Positions 1 to 7,073 of a stretch of 7,500 nucleotides of DNA are shown piece after piece. Under the pieces are notes generated by a model. The model was given only the letters and a program-made list of their open reading frames with translations. It was not told the DNA's origin and searched no databases. The DNA lies in the NCBI GenBank assembly GCA_937890245.1, contig CALACF010000007.1, positions 1 to 7,500 of the forward strand. Direction: 5' to 3'. The DNA comes from an uncultured Flavobacteriales bacterium (lineage in GTDB: Bacteria > Bacteroidota > Bacteroidia > Flavobacteriales_D > Sanyastnellaceae). Each line of letters starts with the position of its first letter. Within the stretch, counting starts at the first letter, position 1. Made by a program: the position numbers and the translations under genes.

Positions 1-1340
1 CTGTGGACGGCGGCGTCCGCGAGGTGGAATACGCCCGCTACCAGAACGCGGTCTGCCTCGGACTCGACGGCCAAGAGGAAGCAGAAATCGTCGCCCTTCG
101 CGCGCTGATCAACGACCACCCCGAGACGAGCTACAAGGCGGTGGCCTTGATGGAGATTGGGCAAACTGAGCTCGCCCTCGACCGACCGGCGCGGGCCAAG
201 GTCGCCTTCGAGCAATTGCTCGCCGAGCTTCCACAGAGCCCATACGTAAAGGGGGCGCTCGTGGACCTGACCTTGATCGGCATCAAGCAAAACGACCCCG
301 AACGTGCACTCGAATTGTGGGAGCAAATTTCGATGACCTACCCGAATGACCGGGCGACAGCCGATGCGTTCTTGCTGGTCGAGCCGCTTCTCATCGAACG
401 CGGACGCCTCGCCGAGGTGCCAGCCAGTGTGGGGCTGACGGATGACGACATCGAGTCGAAAATGTATAGCGCAGCACGCGATGTTGCGATTTCGGGCGAC
501 TGCGAAGCAGCCGTACTGAAGCTCGGCAGTTTCCTTCTGGCTTACCCCGACGGGCGCTTCGCCACTGCGGCCCACTTCTACACAGGCCAATGCAAATTCA
601 ACGAGCGAAACCCCGACGCCCTGACCGACCTCGAATGGGTGGTTGAAGCGCCGCTGAACGACTACACCGAGGAGGCGCTGCTGTTGGCATCGACAATGCG
701 TTACAACGCGGGCTCCTTTGAGGTGGCGCTGGCACATTACCTGAAGCTGGAGCAAGTTGCGGTGCTGAAAAGCCACGTGCTCGAGGCGCGCATCGGCGTG
801 CTGCGTTGTAGCCGCGAATTGCGGAACAGCGAATTGCTGCTCGCGTACGCCGACCCGATCATCGCCGATCCGGGCACGCCTAAGGCGATTCGGACGCAGG
901 CCCATTACGAGCGTGGCCTGCTTTCTGCCAGCGCTGAGAACACCGTGGCGGCCATCGCAGATTTCCAGGTGGTACTGGAAGCGGGTGGCCCGGATGCTGA
1001 GGGCGCCGCCTTCCACTTGGCCAAAATGGCTGGGCTCGACCAGCGTTGGACCGACTGCCAAGACCTTGTCTTCGCGCAACTGAACCGCTTCGGCGGCCAA
1101 AGCCACTATGCCCACAGCGCATTCTTGCTCTTGGGCGAGTCCTACATTCAGGGCGAAGACCTCTTTCAAGCGCGGTCCACCTACGAAGCCATCCTCGAAA
1201 ATGTGGAGGCGCCAGATATTCGAGCGCAAGCAATGGACGGCCTGGACCGCATCACCGCATTGGAGAATCCGCCAGAGGCTGCACCCGTGACAGCACCCGT
1301 GACAGCACCCGAATCCGAATCCGTCAAGCAACAGCCATGA
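1..1340 (+). CDS. TPR-repeat protein, C-terminal part (5' end outside window)
   Basis: The reading frame is open at the left edge (first full codon at base 3), so the GTG there is probably internal and at least 445 residues are the C-terminal part of a longer protein. The visible part is almost all alpha-helical hairpins of TPR type. Examples, numbered from base 3, lie at about 44-75, 83-115, 155-182, 188-215, 223-250 and 370-398, with typical elements such as ALMEIGQTELAL and the helix-closing 'YP' turns at 113-114 and 181-182. Long TPR proteins of this kind in Bacteroidota are usually periplasmic or envelope-associated scaffolds; that location is inferred because the signal peptide is out of view. 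The tail, from about 421, is a low-complexity Pro/Ala/Thr/Glu linker coming from short DNA repeats. Its stop codon overlaps the start of the following beta-barrel gene (ATGA), so the two are probably translated together and may work together. The exact function is not known to me. Confidence 0.85.
   Translation, partial: VDGGVREVEYARYQNAVCLGLDGQEEAEIVALRALINDHPETSYKAVALMEIGQTELALDRPARAKVAFEQLLAELPQSPYVKGALVDLTLIGIKQNDPERALELWEQISMTYPNDRATADAFLLVEPLLIERGRLAEVPASVGLTDDDIESKMYSAARDVAISGDCEAAVLKLGSFLLAYPDGRFATAAHFYTGQCKFNERNPDALTDLEWVVEAPLNDYTEEALLLASTMRYNAGSFEVALAHYLKLEQVAVLKSHVLEARIGVLRCSRELRNSELLLAYADPIIADPGTPKAIRTQAHYERGLLSASAENTVAAIADFQVVLEAGGPDAEGAAFHLAKMAGLDQRWTDCQDLVFAQLNRFGGQSHYAHSAFLLLGESYIQGEDLFQARSTYEAILENVEAPDIRAQAMDGLDRITALENPPEAAPVTAPVTAPESESVKQQP
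1281..1322 (+). repeat. Short tandem repeats in the 3' end of the TPR gene
   Basis: A 12-base unit, GCACCCGTGACA, occurs twice back to back (1281-1292, 1293-1304), followed by a partial third copy, GCACCCG (1305-1311). This merges into GAATCC repeated twice (1311-1322). The repeats are in frame and encode the Ala-Pro-Val-Thr and Glu-Ser units of the C-terminal tail. Because 12 is a multiple of three, gain or loss of a unit would change tail length without a frameshift. It looks like ordinary slippage in a disordered linker. Confidence 0.8.
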
Positions 1341-3043
1341 ATACGTACCGAAATCAAACCCGTCTTGTGGCACTGGGCCTTTTGGGATTGGCATGTTCCG
1401 CACAGACCAATCAAACCGCGGCCCAAGACAGCCTCGAGGTAACATTCGTGGGCACGCGCGAATTGCACGTGCGCGATGCCATAAAGCAGGGCGACTACCC
1501 GCAACCGGTGGCGCTGGACATCGTTAAAACTTCCGCCACCTACACGGAATTGCCGGTGGTGGCCACACTCGAGCCGCTCCCCTTAGAAATCAAGGCGAGC
1601 CGCTTGCAACTCGACGCGCCAATTCCACGGCTGTATCCCGGGTATGTGCGCGGCGGCTTCGGCTTACACAGCACGCCCTTGATCGGCCTCCAGTACGGCG
1701 ACATGAGATCGCGAAAAGGAAGTTGGAATGTGCAGTACAACCATTTGAGTTCGGCTGGGGGCGCGGGCTTGCTGGAAGGGCTGGATGACGGATTTTCCCA
1801 TCACGATGCCGGTTTGTGGATGCGACGCTTCGTCGGGAAGAAGAGCGTGGACGGCGACCTGTCATGGTCGCGCGATGCCTTCGGCCTTTACGGGCTCGAC
1901 ACTGCCTTTTCCGACCAAGCGGACACGGCACGGTTGCGATACCAGCAGCTCGGCATGCGCGTCACGGTGGCCAACCATCTGCGCGATTCATCTGACATTC
2001 ACTTCACTGCGACCCTGCGCACCGACCACCTGAACAGCCGCGCCGGAGCTCAAAACACCATTATCGGCACGGATATTCGCTTACACTCGTACCGCGATGG
2101 CGACCGCCGACAGCTTGACTTCTTCGTCGACTACGACCAGCGCATGGCCGACTCGACCGTTCTGACCGAGCGGGCCCTCCCTTCTCGCGCACTCGTCGGA
2201 TTGCAGCCCACCATCTCGCGACAGCGCGGCAACCTAAACGTGTTGGTTGGAGCTGGACTCTGGTTAGATGCGCGGGGGAGCCAAAGTTTTCACTTTTATC
2301 CCCGCCTCGAGGCCCGATACAGCTTCTTTGACGATCTCTTCGTGCCGTACGCTGGCATCGGCGGTGGGATGGAACGCCTGACCACCCTGGACTTGGTCGA
2401 GCAAAACCCTTATGTGCAAACCCGCGATCAGAACATGCGCCACACAAATCGGGCGATTGATTTTCATGGCGGCATCCGCGGAGCCCTTGCGCGCAACCTC
2501 GAATTCAATGCCGAAGTGCGCACCACCACAATTCGCGACCGCGCCTACTTCGTCAACGACAGCCTCGACGGCGCAGCCCAACGCTTCACCGTTGCCTACG
2601 ACACCGTGACAGTCGCGCGCGTAATGGGCGAAATTGCCTTCCACGGAGACGATCTTGACCTCTCCGCAAAGGCAGAGTTTTTCACATACGGCCTCAAAGG
2701 GGCGGAAGCCTGGTATCTGCCGCGCGTGAAATGGACGGCAGACGCGCGTTGGGCTGTAACCCCGGAAGTGAGCGTGACCGGTAGCGGATCCTGGATTGGT
2801 CAACGGACCGCCCCAAGCTTTGTGGCCTTCGATGCCGACCTCGATTCTCAGGACGACCTGGGCCACTATTCCGTGGAACTGCCCGGCTACGTTGACCTTT
2901 CGATCGAAGCCGAGTACCGATACAACAAGCGACTTGCAATTTGGGGACGCGCTGCCGGCCTGACCGCCTCGCAATTTGCCCGCTGGAATGGTTACCCCGT
3001 CCAGCCGTTTCAGGCAATTTTGGGGCTATCCTACCGCTTCTAA
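1337..3043 (+). CDS. Outer-membrane beta-barrel protein (TonB-receptor-like barrel, no plug seen)
   Basis: This 568-residue protein is probably exported. Residues 1-29 look like a signal peptide: Arg5 and Arg9, then a hydrophobic stretch at about 10-20, then a likely signal-peptidase-I cut after Ala29 (TAA|QDS). Cys20 lies in a poor lipobox (GLAC), so a lipoprotein is less likely. About 70 periplasmic residues follow. From about 102 on there are many alternating polar/hydrophobic strands separated by charged, Asp/Arg-rich loops. The chain ends LGLSYRF-stop, the terminal aromatic expected of a BAM-inserted barrel. A late NGYPVQPFQ segment (551-559) resembles the end of some Bacteroidota TonB-dependent receptors, but I see no clear plug domain or TonB box. 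The start at 1337 is chosen because the signal peptide begins there and the ATG overlaps the upstream stop by 4 bp; the same frame is open further upstream, but that would overlap the TPR gene heavily. No Shine-Dalgarno is visible. The substrate or role is unknown; partnership with the TPR protein is inferred. Confidence 0.85.
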   Translation: MNTYRNQTRLVALGLLGLACSAQTNQTAAQDSLEVTFVGTRELHVRDAIKQGDYPQPVALDIVKTSATYTELPVVATLEPLPLEIKASRLQLDAPIPRLYPGYVRGGFGLHSTPLIGLQYGDMRSRKGSWNVQYNHLSSAGGAGLLEGLDDGFSHHDAGLWMRRFVGKKSVDGDLSWSRDAFGLYGLDTAFSDQADTARLRYQQLGMRVTVANHLRDSSDIHFTATLRTDHLNSRAGAQNTIIGTDIRLHSYRDGDRRQLDFFVDYDQRMADSTVLTERALPSRALVGLQPTISRQRGNLNVLVGAGLWLDARGSQSFHFYPRLEARYSFFDDLFVPYAGIGGGMERLTTLDLVEQNPYVQTRDQNMRHTNRAIDFHGGIRGALARNLEFNAEVRTTTIRDRAYFVNDSLDGAAQRFTVAYDTVTVARVMGEIAFHGDDLDLSAKAEFFTYGLKGAEAWYLPRVKWTADARWAVTPEVSVTGSGSWIGQRTAPSFVAFDADLDSQDDLGHYSVELPGYVDLSIEAEYRYNKRLAIWGRAAGLTASQFARWNGYPVQPFQAILGLSYRF

Positions 3044-3186
3044 TTAAGCCAATTCCAGTTTTTTTGAAGCGAAATTTTCGCCAGAAATGGACGGCTTCAG
3101 CGTGTTGAAAAAACCAAGGTTCTAAGGGCGCATAAAGTTGGCATAAGGGAAGGTCAGAGCTATTTTAGCACGATGCCATTTTCATC
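3044..3186. other. Intergenic region before gyrB
   Basis: These 143 bases between the barrel gene stop and gyrB are more AT-rich than the flanking genes. They hold a run of seven T at 3059-3065, a small perfect inverted repeat GCGAAA-T-TTTCGC at 3069-3081, and the likely gyrB promoter further down. The T run is not preceded by a strong hairpin and the palindrome is not followed by T residues, so neither makes a convincing intrinsic terminator. I see no RNA gene or small ORF of merit. Confidence 0.6.
3138..3168 (+). promoter_or_regulatory. Candidate Bacteroidota-type promoter for gyrB
   Basis: TTG at 3138-3140 and TATTTTAG at 3161-3168 are separated by 20 bp. This fits the Bacteroidota primary sigma-factor pattern of a -33 TTG-containing box and a -7 TAnnTTTG box, with one mismatch in the -7 box. 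Transcription would start near 3173-3176, leaving a leader of only about 10-15 bases before the gyrB ATG at 3187. A direct repeat of GCATAA (3130-3135 and 3141-3146) flanks the TTG. An overlapping weaker -7-like match, TAAAGTTG, lies at 3133-3140, but the nearest upstream TTG is about 25 bp away. Confidence 0.45.
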
Positions 3187-5154
3187 ATGAGCGAAGATTC
3201 TAAAGACCCCGCTGCGAAAAGCGGATCCGGCTACGGCGCGGATAGCATTCAGGCCCTTGAGGGCATGGAGCACGTACGGAAACGTCCGTCGATGTACATC
3301 GGTGATGTCGGCATGCGCGGACTCCACCACCTGGTGTACGAGGTGATTGACAACTCCATCGATGAGGCCCTCGCGGGACATTGCAACCTCATCAACGTGG
3401 AGATCACCGAGGACAACGGAATCATCGTGCACGATGACGGTCGGGGCATCCCGGTCGGCCGACACGCCAAGACAGGTTTGAACGCCTTGGAGGTGGTCAT
3501 GACCAAGATCGGAGCGGGTGGAAAATTTGACAAGGACAACTACAAAGTTTCCGGCGGTTTGCACGGGGTTGGCGTGAGTTGCGTGAATGCGCTCTCCTCC
3601 TTCTTGAAGGCAGAAGTTCACCGGGACGGAAAAGTCTGGCAGCAGACTTATGCGATGGGCAAGGCGACCCAAGAGGTCACAGAAGTAGGCACGACGGACC
3701 GGACGGGGACCTCAGTGACATTCCAGCCGGATATGACCATCTTCGAGGTCGGCGTGTATAACTACGACACATTGGCGCTCAGGCTCCGTGAGTTGTCTTT
3801 CCTGAACCAGGGCATCACCTTGACGATCAAGGATTTGCGCCACACCGACGAGGAGGGAAAGCACATAGAGGACACCTTCATTTCCAAAAATGGCCTGCGT
3901 GATTTCGTCGCCTTCGTTGACGAGAATCGCGAGCAGATCATCAATGACGTTATCTACTTTGAAGGCGAGCGCAACGGTATTCCGGTAGAAGTTGCCATGG
4001 TGTACAACAACACCTTCAACGAGAACCTCCATAGCTACGTCAACAACATCAGTACGCACGAAGGCGGAACGCACCTTTCTGGATTCCGTCGCGGCCTGAC
4101 CAACACGTTGAAAAAGTTTGCCGACAGCTCTGGCCTAACCGACAAGCTTAAGTTTGAAATCAGCGGAGAAGACTTCCGCGAGGGCTTGACGGCGATTGTC
4201 AGTGTCAAGGTGATGGAGCCCCAGTTCGAGGGCCAGACAAAGACGAAGCTCGGCAACCGCGAGGTGTCGGCGCCTGTCAGTCAGGCCGTAAGCGAGATGC
4301 TCTCGAATTACCTCGAGGAAAATCCCAACGACGCCAAGCGCATCGTAAATAAAGTGATCATGGCCGCCCAAGCGCGGCACGCCGCACGCAAGGCCCGCGA
4401 AATGGTCCAGCGCAAGTCCATCATGATCGGAAGCGGCCTTCCTGGCAAGCTTGCTGATTGCTCAAACAAAGACGCCAGCGCATGTGAGCTGTTCCTAGTA
4501 GAGGGCGATTCGGCTGGAGGTACCGCAAAGCAAGGACGCGACCGGATGTTCCAAGCCATCTTGCCCTTGCGTGGCAAGATCTTGAATGTCGAAAAGGCCA
4601 TGCCGCATAAAATCTTCGAGAACGAAGAAATCAAGAACATCTACACAGCCTTGGGCGTACGGGTTGGAACGGAAGAGGACGAACGGGCCTTGGACACCTC
4701 CAGGTTGCGCTACCACAAGATTGTCATCATGTGTGACGCGGACGTGGACGGCAGCCACATTGAAACGCTCATCCTCACCTTCTTCTTCCGCCACATGCGG
4801 GAGCTGGTGGACAATGGGAATATCTACATCGCCACGCCCCCACTCTACTTGGTGAAGCGCGGAAGCAAGCAAGCCTATGCTTGGAACGACGAAGAGCGTG
4901 ATGTGCTGGTCAAAGAGTACAAGGGAAAGACCGACGCAACCGTAAACATCCAGCGCTACAAGGGTCTGGGTGAGATGAACGCCGAGCAATTGTGGGACAC
5001 CACAATGAACCCGGAGTTCCGCACCTTGCGCCAGGTCACGATTGAAAATGCGACCAACAGCGACCACATCTTCTCTATGTTAATGGGCGACGACGTTCCA
5101 CCACGACGCAAGTTCATCGAGGACAACGCGAAGTACGCGAACATCGATATCTAA
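3187..5154 (+). CDS. gyrB: DNA gyrase subunit B
   Basis: GyrB is the ATPase subunit of the cytoplasmic A2B2 type II topoisomerase that introduces negative supercoils. The 655 residues are full length for the Bacteroidota form, which lacks the large insert of the 804-residue E. coli protein. The GHKL ATPase domain has YEVIDNSIDEA with the probable general base Glu52 and Mg-binding Asn56, HDDGRGIP (82-89), and the ATP lid GGLHGVG (123-129). The transducer domain carries the QTK loop (350-352) with Lys352. The Toprim domain has EGDSAGG (439-445, Glu439) and DADVDGSH (517-524, metal-binding Asp517 and Asp519). The tail has QRYKGLGEMN (589-598), the GyrA contact region, and ends ANIDI. GyrB rather than ParE is supported by the opening SIQALEGMEHVRKRPSMYIG and the overall wording. 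The ATG at 3187 is placed well ahead of the first conserved helix; there is no Shine-Dalgarno. It is probably a single-gene unit driven by the promoter just upstream. Confidence 0.98.
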   Translation: MSEDSKDPAAKSGSGYGADSIQALEGMEHVRKRPSMYIGDVGMRGLHHLVYEVIDNSIDEALAGHCNLINVEITEDNGIIVHDDGRGIPVGRHAKTGLNALEVVMTKIGAGGKFDKDNYKVSGGLHGVGVSCVNALSSFLKAEVHRDGKVWQQTYAMGKATQEVTEVGTTDRTGTSVTFQPDMTIFEVGVYNYDTLALRLRELSFLNQGITLTIKDLRHTDEEGKHIEDTFISKNGLRDFVAFVDENREQIINDVIYFEGERNGIPVEVAMVYNNTFNENLHSYVNNISTHEGGTHLSGFRRGLTNTLKKFADSSGLTDKLKFEISGEDFREGLTAIVSVKVMEPQFEGQTKTKLGNREVSAPVSQAVSEMLSNYLEENPNDAKRIVNKVIMAAQARHAARKAREMVQRKSIMIGSGLPGKLADCSNKDASACELFLVEGDSAGGTAKQGRDRMFQAILPLRGKILNVEKAMPHKIFENEEIKNIYTALGVRVGTEEDERALDTSRLRYHKIVIMCDADVDGSHIETLILTFFFRHMRELVDNGNIYIATPPLYLVKRGSKQAYAWNDEERDVLVKEYKGKTDATVNIQRYKGLGEMNAEQLWDTTMNPEFRTLRQVTIENATNSDHIFSMLMGDDVPPRRKFIEDNAKYANIDI

Positions 5155-5182
5155 AACTGCGGCATCTTAAACGTACTCGCGT
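5126..5182. repeat. Imperfect inverted repeat spanning the convergent stop codons
   Basis: ACGCGAAGTACG (5126-5137) pairs with CGTACTCGCGT (5172-5182) as an 11-bp inverted repeat with one bulged A. Weaker pairing continues outwards (GGAC at 5121-5124 with GTCC at 5181-5184, overlapping the inner arm by two bases). The 34-base loop contains both stop codons. It could form a 3' stem in either transcript, which matters because only 12 bp separate the two genes and no classical terminator is visible. There is no T run after either arm, and both arms are coding sequence, so it may be chance. Confidence 0.25.
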
Positions 5183-5937
5183 CCTTCGACGTCGAGCCAG
5201 TTCGTGCGCTTTTTGATCGTGCGCAAGATCAGGAAAAGCGGCAGGGCGGCTGCGGCCATAGCGGGCCAGAAGATGTGCGTGAAAGGCATGGCTGAAAAAC
5301 TGGCCCAGTCAAATTCGGCTGCGCGGAAACCGTGCAAAGCGTCCACCCAAGCAAAGCAGATGAACAGTGCGACGAAGCCGTTGTACTCGCGCTTGATGAC
5401 GTTGCGGAGCGAGAACGGTACGCCAGGGGAAGTCCAACGCGTGATTTTTGGAAGGAAAGCCGGAACGCCGTCTGACCAGTCGAGGTAAGCCTTGCCGAAT
5501 TTTCCACGCAAGAACTGCTCTTCAACGAACATAATGCGCTCGTAATAAAGCCAGAAGATCAGAAGGAACACAACCGAAAACCAGGCGCTGCCCATATAAA
5601 AAACGATGCCCAGCCACATCAAGAGGTTGCCGAGATACAGGGGATGGCGACAGTGGCCGTACATGCCTTTGGAGTTGAGCGATTCAGCCACTTGGCCCTC
5701 CTTTGTGTTCCGTCCCGAAGTTCCACGGGGCGTGAAGCCTACGCAAAGTGCGCGGACCCATTGGCCTGATAGCGCGACGGCTAGGCAAAACAGAGCCCAC
5801 AACGGACCGCTGGGCGGCATGTTGATTTCTGCCCACAAAACGACTGGAATCGCTCCAAAAAGGAGCGCGATCGGCAGAAAGCTGCGCCAGCGAAAAAGCC
5901 AATTCCCCGAGCGCCCCCACTCTTCAATCAATGCCAT
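5167..5937 (-). CDS. Membrane methyltransferase of the isoprenylcysteine carboxyl methyltransferase (ICMT) superfamily
   Basis: The 256-residue protein is integral to the membrane, with hydrophobic segments at about 20-36, 44-66, 102-131 (probably a hairpin), 185-203 and 218-238. The family signature is clear: GMYGHCRHPLYLGN (91-104, core Arg97-His98-Pro99-x-Tyr101), then YYERIMFVEEQFLRGKFG (131-148) with Glu139-Glu140, and Tyr151. In ICMT and related phospholipid methyltransferases these elements bind S-adenosylmethionine at the membrane face. Bacterial members act on various targets; LmtA of Leptospira methylates the lipid A 1-phosphate. Bacteria lack the eukaryotic CAAX pathway, so the substrate here is unknown, with an envelope lipid the reasonable guess. 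About 80 residues beyond the catalytic region, with two more membrane segments, extend past the minimal ICMT core. The ATG at 5937 is the natural start, 31 bp after the adaptor stop, so co-transcription with the exporter genes is likely. It converges on gyrB with a 12-bp gap. Confidence 0.8.
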   Translation of the reverse strand: MALIEEWGRSGNWLFRWRSFLPIALLFGAIPVVLWAEINMPPSGPLWALFCLAVALSGQWVRALCVGFTPRGTSGRNTKEGQVAESLNSKGMYGHCRHPLYLGNLLMWLGIVFYMGSAWFSVVFLLIFWLYYERIMFVEEQFLRGKFGKAYLDWSDGVPAFLPKITRWTSPGVPFSLRNVIKREYNGFVALFICFAWVDALHGFRAAEFDWASFSAMPFTHIFWPAMAAAALPLFLILRTIKKRTNWLDVEGREYV

Positions 5938-5968
5938 GGCGCGAAACTACGCAGGGATACAACAGGAG

Positions 5969-7072
5969 TCAGTCAAATTTTGGTTGGTTCCATTGCTTGA
6001 CGGAATCGCCCAAGGCAACACCGGACAAGACTTCGACTGTTAGGCCATCGGACAGGCCAAGATCAACATCGCGGCGCTCGAATTGCTGCGGGGAAGTTTG
6101 GACTTCTACGTACGCCTGCGCGCCCTCGTATTGAACCAGTGATTCCGAAAGGGTGAGCACGTCGAGGCGCTCGTCGAGGACCACGTCGGCGTTGGCAGAG
6201 AATCCAGCCCGGATGAAATCAGAGGGATCAAGCGCGACGGCAGCGCGGATTTCAAACTGGATGGCGCCATTGTCTTCCACGCCTTTAGGAGAGATGAACT
6301 CGAGCGCTGCGTTGAATGTACGGCCAGGCATTGCGCCCAGCGTTAGAATCAAGGCGATCCCCTCGTGTAAGTTTTCGACCTCGCTTTCGTCGATGTTGCC
6401 CTTGAAAATCAGGTCTTGCATGTCGGCCACAATCGCTATGGTTGTGCCATCGTTGAAGGTGTTTGCCTGGATGACGGTGTTGCCCACTTCGACGGGAACG
6501 TCGAGGACCATGCCCTCCACTGTAGAGCGAACTTCGGTGTTGCTGGCCTCGCCTGAGCGGTCGGCCACGCCGTCGCGCACGATTTGCAGATTGTCTTCTG
6601 CCGCCCTAAATTCTTCCTGTGCCTGGCGCTGGAACGTTTCGGCCTGCTCAAAGTCTTGGGCAGATATCACGCCGTTCTGCTTGAGCATGGACTGGCGGTT
6701 ATAGCTGCGCTGCGCATCATCTTGGTTGATGCGGGCACGTTCCAGGCGACTTTGTGCGCTCGACAATTGGCCCATATCCGGAACGACACGAACGACAGCG
6801 AGCAAATCGCCCCGCTCCACAATCTCACCGGCTTCGATCAAGACCTTGCTGACGATGCCAGAAATTTGCGGCTTGATCAGAATTTCCTTCCGTGGCACGA
6901 TGCTACCCGATGAAACGGTCTTCTTCATAATGTCGCCCATGGCCGGTGCTTCCACGGCATAGCGGGCCTCGGGTGCCTGCTCCTTTGCGTAAAGAAATTG
7001 CAGGGTGTACACCGCGGCGGAGATCACAGCGACCACAAACAGCAGGAGGAAAATGATGCGTCCTTTTTTCAT
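5969..7072 (-). CDS. MacA/HlyD-type periplasmic adaptor of an ABC efflux system
   Basis: This 367-residue membrane-fusion protein should link an inner-membrane ABC transporter to a TolC-like channel. One N-terminal membrane anchor (about 5-27) follows MKKGR. Two lipoyl half-motifs flank a helical hairpin: about 53-98 (containing KPQISGIVSKVLIEAGEIVERGD) and about 181-203 (STVEGMVLDVPVEVGN). The hairpin (about 100-170) is rich in Glu, Gln, Arg and Ala. Its tip carries the R-x3-L-x6-S pattern (Arg126, Leu130, Ser137) that TolC-binding adaptors such as AcrA and MacA use at the channel contact. Beta-barrel and membrane-proximal domains fill 210-367. Length is close to MacA (about 370). The start is set at 7072 because the anchor begins there and it lies 1 bp after the permease stop; a further in-frame upstream ATG at 7141 would add 23 residues overlapping the permease gene and is unlikely. 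The substrate cannot be told from sequence. Assignment to the MacA-like branch rests mainly on the neighbouring MacB-like permease. Confidence 0.9.
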   Translation of the reverse strand: MKKGRIIFLLLFVVAVISAAVYTLQFLYAKEQAPEARYAVEAPAMGDIMKKTVSSGSIVPRKEILIKPQISGIVSKVLIEAGEIVERGDLLAVVRVVPDMGQLSSAQSRLERARINQDDAQRSYNRQSMLKQNGVISAQDFEQAETFQRQAQEEFRAAEDNLQIVRDGVADRSGEASNTEVRSTVEGMVLDVPVEVGNTVIQANTFNDGTTIAIVADMQDLIFKGNIDESEVENLHEGIALILTLGAMPGRTFNAALEFISPKGVEDNGAIQFEIRAAVALDPSDFIRAGFSANADVVLDERLDVLTLSESLVQYEGAQAYVEVQTSPQQFERRDVDLGLSDGLTVEVLSGVALGDSVKQWNQPKFD

Positions 7073-7073
7073 G

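Noticed and set aside
1046..1336. Upstream in-frame extension of the barrel gene to an ATG at 1046
   Set aside because: It would overlap the TPR gene by almost 300 bases, has an Arg/Pro/Ser-rich composition typical of an out-of-frame reading, and would bury the signal peptide that starts at 1337.
2264..2974. 236-residue open frame antisense to the barrel gene
   Set aside because: The opposite strand codes for a clear outer-membrane barrel; the antisense translation shows no domain or signal I recognise and is a by-product of GC-rich codon use.
3044..3081. Intrinsic terminator after the barrel gene
   Set aside because: The T run has only weak pairing before it (AATT or GGCT/AGCC arms), and the better palindrome comes after the T run, not before it.
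4495..5067. 190-residue open frame antisense to gyrB (and a similar one at 3160-3672)
   Set aside because: Both lie opposite strongly conserved gyrase motifs, and their composition is simply the mirror of gyrB.
5938..5968. Promoter in the 31-bp gap before the methyltransferase gene
   Set aside because: A TAGTTTCG box resembles the Bacteroidota -7 element with one mismatch, but the nearest TTG boxes lie 10 or about 24 bp away instead of about 20, so it is not convincing.
6153..6704. 183-residue open frame antisense to the adaptor gene
   Set aside because: Its Ser/Thr-rich sequence is the shadow of the adaptor's coding frame; there is no independent support.
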